NCBI GenBank assembly: GCA_025465405.1
Contig: JAODNL010000118.1
Location: 1 to 10,965 of the forward strand
Reading direction: 5' to 3'
Source: Pseudonocardiales bacterium
GTDB lineage: Bacteria; Actinomycetota; Actinomycetes; Mycobacteriales; Jatrophihabitantaceae
DNA length: 10,965 nt
This document shows, piece after piece, positions 6,801 through 10,965 of the stretch. The translations under genes were made by a program, and so were the position numbers. Under the pieces are notes generated by a model. It had not been told where the DNA came from, ran no database searches, and saw only the letters and a list, made by a program, of their open reading frames with translations. Position 1 is the first letter of the stretch. Each line of letters begins with the position of its first letter.

Positions 6801-8582
6801 CCCGGGCGGCAGGCGCAGTCCGAAGTCGTAGATCCAGGTCTGCGTGCCTTCGGCGAGCTCGACCTCGTACGGTCGCTCGTCGAGCACCTCGATGCCCATC
6901 TGCGAGAAGATCGGCAGCGCCCGGGCGAGCGAGACGGACTGCCCGGTGCGGAACACCTTCAGGCGGCGATCGGCAGCGTCGCCCTCCTCGGGGACGTACA
7001 GGTCGAACGCCAGCCCGTTGTCGGCCGGCAACGCCTCCAGGCGGGACAGATCGCGCACCGCCGTGACCGCGGCGAAGTCCTCCTTGTAGGCCTCGGGCAG
7101 CGCGCGTTCGTATTTGCGCAGCAGACGCTCGGCGGCGTCCTCGCCGACCGCGAGCGTCAGCAGATCGGACAGGTCGTCGGTCCAACGACGGGTCACCTTG
7201 GCGACCTCCGCCTCGACCGTCGGACGGTCCGGCGAGGGCGGCGCCGTGCCCGGACGAACGGCCACCAGGAACTGCATGCGGGCCAGCTTCAGCTCGACGA
7301 TCCGGTCGTCGCGGCCGATGACGTCACCCGGCCAGAATGCGCTGATGACCTCCTCGACGCGGCGCCGCGTCTCCGGCCCGAACCGGTCGGCCGGGAAGTA
7401 GACCAGGACGCTGACGAAGTCACGGTTGAGGTGGATCCGAGCGAAGACGCCGACCGACCCGTGCTCGGCCCGATCCACGACGAGCTGGGCCAGGCGCAGC
7501 AGATCGGCGGTCGGCGCCTCCAGGAGCTCGTCGCGGGGCAGCGTGCGCAGCGCCGCGAGCAGCAGCCGACCGGTGTGACTGTCGGCTCGAACGCCCGAGC
7601 GCAGGAGGATCTCCGCGATCCGCCGGCGCACGACGGGAACGCGGCCGACGGTGCCGTCCTCGGCGTTCGTGATCAGGCCGAGAAAGACATGCACCATCTG
7701 CGGACCGGCGCCGGTGGCCGGCGTGACGACGGTCACGCAGTCGTAGCGCACCGAGCGCCGCACCGTCGAGACGAGGGGCGACTTGAAGATCACCAGCGGG
7801 GCGCCGCTGCGGAACGCGGGCAGCAGCTCGAGGGCTGAGATGCGGGCAGCGCCACGCAGTACGCCCTGCGCGGCCTCGTCGTGGGCGCGGGCGCTCGGGT
7901 TGGCCAGCTCGTTGGCGGAGTACGCGGCGTGGCCGAGGATCATGTAGTTGCCGTCCGCCAGCCACCGCAGCAGCTCACCGGCCTCCTGACTCGTCTCCCG
8001 GTCGAACTCGCCCGGGTCGGCGGCGAGCTCGTCGGCGAGCAGGCGGATCAGGCGATACATAGCCGGCGCGTCAGCGACCGCATGATGCACGTCGGCGAAG
8101 ATCTCGGGGAGCGCGTCGGCCAGTTCGGCGTGCTGGTCGCCCGGGACGGTGTCGATCTCGATGTGCATCCACGACTCGACGATCGCGCCGTCGGGCACGT
8201 CGGCGTTGTCGTCGATGTCATACACCTGCGTGAGCCGGCCGTCCGCGTCGCGGGCGACCACGATCTGTGGATGCAGCAACCGCTCGGGCGGCAGGCCGCG
8301 ACGATCAAGTTCGGCCCGCACCGAGTCCACCAGATACGGCGCGTCCGGGGTGACGACGTCGATCGCGGTCGTATCGGAGTCCAGGTCGTACACCCGCAGC
8401 AGCGTCGCCTGTCCCGCCCGCACCGCACCGAAGGCGAGGTTGTCGCGGGCCAGCGCGGACAGGTCGCTGCCGGCACGACCCGGAAGTTGACTGCCCGCGT
8501 GCGCGAGATAGCGCCGAGCGAACAGGTCGGGGTCGACGTTCGCACGGCGCGCGGTATCGGTACCCGGGCGGGTGTCGGTCAT
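3798..8582 (-). CDS. gdh: NAD-specific glutamate dehydrogenase, large ~180 kDa class
   Basis: A 1594-residue catabolic GDH converting L-glutamate, NAD+ and water to 2-oxoglutarate, ammonium and NADH. It belongs to the large class found in Streptomyces and Mycobacterium (about 1620-1650 residues there). The N-terminal half, roughly residues 1-690, is the regulatory region of ACT-like modules. The catalytic domain follows: FGAVARGGLRWSDR, then GAKGGF (826-831, substrate-side Lys828), GVGDMSGDVFGNG (967-979, nucleotide-binding), VGEGGNLG near 1120 and TDAIDNSAGVD near 1145. The C-terminal domain is helical. No key motif is missing and the frame is unbroken. The ATG start has a strong Shine-Dalgarno, GAGGTGA, 6 nt upstream. 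Mycobacterial relatives are inhibited by the FHA protein GarA; whether that applies here is unknown. Malic enzyme is divergent across 65 bp. Confidence 0.97.
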   Translation of the reverse strand: MTDTRPGTDTARRANVDPDLFARRYLAHAGSQLPGRAGSDLSALARDNLAFGAVRAGQATLLRVYDLDSDTTAIDVVTPDAPYLVDSVRAELDRRGLPPERLLHPQIVVARDADGRLTQVYDIDDNADVPDGAIVESWMHIEIDTVPGDQHAELADALPEIFADVHHAVADAPAMYRLIRLLADELAADPGEFDRETSQEAGELLRWLADGNYMILGHAAYSANELANPSARAHDEAAQGVLRGAARISALELLPAFRSGAPLVIFKSPLVSTVRRSVRYDCVTVVTPATGAGPQMVHVFLGLITNAEDGTVGRVPVVRRRIAEILLRSGVRADSHTGRLLLAALRTLPRDELLEAPTADLLRLAQLVVDRAEHGSVGVFARIHLNRDFVSVLVYFPADRFGPETRRRVEEVISAFWPGDVIGRDDRIVELKLARMQFLVAVRPGTAPPSPDRPTVEAEVAKVTRRWTDDLSDLLTLAVGEDAAERLLRKYERALPEAYKEDFAAVTAVRDLSRLEALPADNGLAFDLYVPEEGDAADRRLKVFRTGQSVSLARALPIFSQMGIEVLDERPYEVELAEGTQTWIYDFGLRLPPGTDFDERRSEHVIDAVRLLWREEIEQDGFNALVVRTEMTWWQANILRAYAKYLRQAGTTFSQGYIEQALVDNAAIATALVELFESRFDPEREGEAPLADGAVSVADGGVSLVDRIEAQLAEVTSLDQDRILRSLLALVNATLRTNAYRTDADGNRRSAFAVKLDPRLIADLPEPRPRFEIWVYSPRIEGVHLRFGAVARGGLRWSDRREDFRTEVLGLVKAQMVKNAVIVPTGAKGGFVAKRLPDPAAAREAWLAEGVACYRTFISCLLDLTDNYVTDEAGQHVVPPPQTRRYDADDPYLVVAADKGTATFSDIANGISAEYGFWLGDAFASGGSVGYDHKAMGITARGAWESVKYHFREFGHDTQTQDFTVVGVGDMSGDVFGNGMLLSEHIRLVAAFDHRHIFLDPDPDPATSYSERRRLFELPRSTWADYDRSLISEGGGVFPRTLKSIPITPPIAAALGISAGQKLMPTELIRAILVAPVDLLWNGGIGTYVKASTESQGAVGDKANDAVRVNGAELRCRVVGEGGNLGFTQLGRVEFAHNGGRINTDAIDNSAGVDTSDHEVNIKILLDRTVASGEITRDERNELLAAVTDDVARHVLRDNYEQNVLLAMARRLSPALVTVHQRFIRALEKAGALDRELEFLPSDKELHQREAEGLGLLSPENAVLLAYSKITLKQQIDDSTLPDEPWFRRVLAGYFPPAIAERFGEDLPHHPLHREIITDAVVNDMINRSGTTFVHRAMEETGAEVPQITRGYAITREVFDLADLWADIEALDNAVPTDAQHAGYQEIRRLIDRATRWFVDVRFPINDVTTEILRFQPTVREMSSRITGLLRGAELENLFREVDRLVGIGLPRALALRLGELLNAFLLLDVVEIANASEHSSAEIAELHFALSEQFCVDDLLTAITQLPRDDRWSTLARAAVRHDVYAALSSMTSAVLRTTDDSLSGEQRMAAWMAENSERVERAQGTVREALQRDTVDLATLSVALRVMRGLPG
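6471..6512 (-). repeat. Two imperfect 7-codon repeats inside gdh
   Basis: Residues 691-704 of GDH read ADGAVSV followed by ADGGVSL. The first 10 bases of each unit are identical and the rest diverge. It lies after an acidic stretch (PEREGEAP), at the point where the regulatory half meets the catalytic half, so it is probably a flexible, length-variable linker. Confidence 0.55.
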
Positions 8583-8587
8583 GGATG

Positions 8588-8603
8588 GTCACCTCGTTGT
8601 GAC
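8588..8603. promoter_or_regulatory. Inverted repeat GTCAC-N6-GTGAC over the gdh ribosome-binding site
   Basis: A perfect 5-bp inverted repeat with a 6-bp centre (GTCACctcgttGTGAC on the plus strand). In the gdh mRNA the downstream arm covers GGUGA of the Shine-Dalgarno GAGGUGA (8589-8595). It could be a hairpin that hides the ribosome-binding site, or a dimeric operator in the divergent gdh/malic enzyme region. The half-site order is opposite to the CRP consensus. Confidence 0.4.
8589..8595 (-). promoter_or_regulatory. Ribosome-binding site of gdh
   Basis: GAGGTGA on the minus strand lies 6 nt before the ATG at 8580-8582, a near-ideal Shine-Dalgarno. It decides the gdh start and contrasts with the genes at 16-3283, which lack a usable one. 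Confidence 0.75.
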
Positions 8604-8616
8604 TGCTCCTGGACGA

Positions 8617-8639
8617 GCACTCAGCCATCCTTGCACTCA
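8617..8639 (+). repeat. Direct repeat GCACTCA x2 before the malic enzyme gene
   Basis: GCACTCA occurs at 8617-8623 and 8633-8639, 16 bp apart start to start, within the 65-bp divergent region. It could be a regulator site for one or both genes. CCATCC (8625-8630), between the copies, pairs with GGATGG (8583-8588) next to the gdh start. No clear sigma70 promoter was found here on either strand. Confidence 0.3.
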
Positions 8640-8647
8640 CTGCCACG

Positions 8648-10102
<1,455 letters not shown>

Positions 10103-10123
10103 CCGAATCGATACCTGCCCGGA

Positions 10124-10149
10124 GAACCGCGGCGCCCGCCCCCCTCGTC
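10124..10149 (+). promoter_or_regulatory. Possible ECF-type promoter of the lipoprotein gene
   Basis: GAACC (10124-10128), a 17-bp spacer and CGTC (10146-10149) resemble an ECF sigma promoter, whose usual form is GGAAC or GAAC with CGTC 15-17 bp downstream. It would give a leader of roughly 20 nt carrying the Shine-Dalgarno. Both elements are short, so this may be chance. Confidence 0.22.
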
Positions 10150-10162
10150 CATTAGTGCGACA

Positions 10163-10169
10163 GAGGGAG
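10163..10169 (+). promoter_or_regulatory. Ribosome-binding site of the lipoprotein gene
   Basis: GAGGGAG lies 6 nt before the ATG at 10176, a clear Shine-Dalgarno. It fixes the start, and the signal peptide that follows confirms it. Confidence 0.7.
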
Positions 10170-10175
10170 CGCGTC

Positions 10176-10965
10176 ATGAGGCGGATCTGGATGTGGGCGA
10201 GCGTCGGGTTGGTCGGCCTCGTGGTCGTGGCCGGCTGCTCGGGGGGCGGTTCGTCGACGTCGTCGAGCGGCCGGTCGGCGCCGGGCGCCCTCGCGCCCCA
10301 ACCGGCCGCCAACAGCGAGGCCGGCGGAGGCGCCGCGGCGGGTAGCGGCGCGCCGAACTACAAGGCGCCCGCCGGCGGCTCGTCCGCGCAGCTGATCGAC
10401 GCGCCGGCGCTGATCCGCACCGTCGACCTGGTCGTGCGGGTTGCCCGGCCGGACGACGTGGCCGGGCAGGCCAACCGTGCTGGTCACATCGTCACGAGCG
10501 TCGGCGGTCGCATCGACTCCGACGACCGCACGTCAGGCGACCATGCCACCGCGGCGCTGATCCTCAAGGTTCCACCGGACTCGCTGGCCTCGGTACTCGC
10601 GCAGCTCGCGGCGTTGGGCAAGGAGGTCTCGCGGTCGTCGAGCACGAAAGACGTGACCCAGCAAGTCGTCGACGTCACGTCCCGGGTGCGCAGCGCGGAG
10701 CTCGCGATCAGCCAGCTCAACGCGCTGTTCCGGCAGGCCACCAAGCTGGGGGACATCATCACGCTCGAGCGCGAGCTGTCCCAGCGCGAGGCGGACCTCG
10801 AATCGCTGCAGGCCCAGAAGCGTTCGCTGGACGCGCAGACCTCGATGGCAACCGTCACTCTCGAGCTGACCTCGCAGCCCGCGCCCGCACCGGCGAAGCA
10901 TCGTGAGCGCAGTGGATTCACCGGCGGGCTCGCACGGGGGTGGGACGCGTTCACCGCAGCGGCGA
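10176..10965 (+). CDS. DUF4349 lipoprotein (3' end outside the window)
   Basis: The first 263 residues of a secreted lipoprotein; no stop occurs before the window ends. A short basic start (MRR), a hydrophobic segment and the lipobox VAGC with Cys21 predict lipid attachment on the outer face of the membrane. Residues 22-75 are a Ser/Gly/Ala/Pro linker. From about 77 the protein matches the DUF4349 pattern: RTVDLVVRVARPDDVA (81-96), a central LKVPPDSLASVLAQLAALGK (130-149), then DVTQQVVDVTSRV (159-171). A heptad-like helix with ERELSQREADLESLQAQ (198-214) probably forms a coiled coil, followed by ATVTLEL (225-231). GFTGGLARGWDAF near the end usually precedes a C-terminal membrane helix in this family, which would lie beyond the edge. 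The molecular function is unknown. It lies 73 bp after the malic enzyme gene with its own ribosome-binding site. Confidence 0.9.
   Translation, partial: MRRIWMWASVGLVGLVVVAGCSGGGSSTSSSGRSAPGALAPQPAANSEAGGGAAAGSGAPNYKAPAGGSSAQLIDAPALIRTVDLVVRVARPDDVAGQANRAGHIVTSVGGRIDSDDRTSGDHATAALILKVPPDSLASVLAQLAALGKEVSRSSSTKDVTQQVVDVTSRVRSAELAISQLNALFRQATKLGDIITLERELSQREADLESLQAQKRSLDAQTSMATVTLELTSQPAPAPAKHRERSGFTGGLARGWDAFTAAA

Noticed and set aside
4014..7838. A 1274-codon open frame on the plus strand opposite gdh.
   Set aside because: It is antisense to a gene with intact GDH motifs throughout. The translation is Arg/Asp/Gly/Val-rich with no recognisable domain, as expected when strong G/C third-position bias removes stops from the opposite strand.
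8588..8603. CRP/GlxR operator.
   Set aside because: The cAMP-receptor consensus is TGTGA-N6-TCACA. Here the half-sites are in the opposite order (GTCAC-N6-GTGAC), so it does not match.
8617..8639. CIRCE (HrcA heat-shock) element, because of the AGCACTCA-like halves.
   Set aside because: CIRCE is an inverted repeat of TTAGCACTC and GAGTGCTAA with a 9-bp spacer. These copies are in direct orientation and lack the TTA ends.

Overview
This window is ordinary chromosomal DNA from a high-GC actinobacterium. The signs are strong G/C bias at third codon positions, GTG starts, several start codons that sit directly behind a TANNNT box, and a gene set typical of Actinobacteria: a DUF6191-like small protein, an Fpg/Nei glycosylase of an actinobacterial type, a GlpQ1-like phosphodiesterase, an RsbW-like ATPase, the ~180 kDa NAD-glutamate dehydrogenase, an ACT-domain malic enzyme and a DUF4349 lipoprotein. 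The genus cannot be told from the sequence alone.

Layout: (1) 16-261, minus: small DUF6191-like protein, divergent from msrA. (2) 387-3791, plus: five genes in one direction, namely msrA, an Fpg/Nei-family DNA glycosylase, a single-domain rhodanese, glpQ and an anti-sigma-like HATPase. Gaps are 10-61 bp, and each gene has a possible promoter of its own. (3) 3798-8582, minus: the 1594-residue NAD-glutamate dehydrogenase, converging on the ATPase gene with only 6 bp between the stop codons. (4) 8648-10102, plus: NAD-type malic enzyme with an N-terminal ACT domain, divergent from gdh across 65 bp. (5) 10176 to the window end, plus: a DUF4349 lipoprotein cut off by the window edge. Every gap is shorter than 130 bp. 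No tRNA, rRNA, CRISPR array, insertion sequence or prophage gene was seen.

How the genes may work together: MsrA (oxidised methionine), the Fpg/Nei glycosylase (oxidised bases) and the rhodanese (sulfur transfer) form a plausible oxidative-damage neighbourhood. GDH and malic enzyme both act where amino-acid and C4-acid catabolism enter central carbon metabolism: GDH feeds 2-oxoglutarate into the TCA cycle and malic enzyme draws malate out to pyruvate. These links are inferred from position and family knowledge.

I did not find a convincing undescribed system. The most interesting signals are regulatory. A TANNNT-type -10 box lies 6-7 nt before the start codon of several consecutive genes, suggesting mostly leaderless transcripts, whereas gdh and the lipoprotein gene have clear Shine-Dalgarno sites. 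A short hairpin covers the gdh ribosome-binding site. A GGGTAT (SigB/SigF-like) box precedes the anti-sigma-like ATPase gene. A three-codon ORF ends in a GTGA overlap with the glpQ start.
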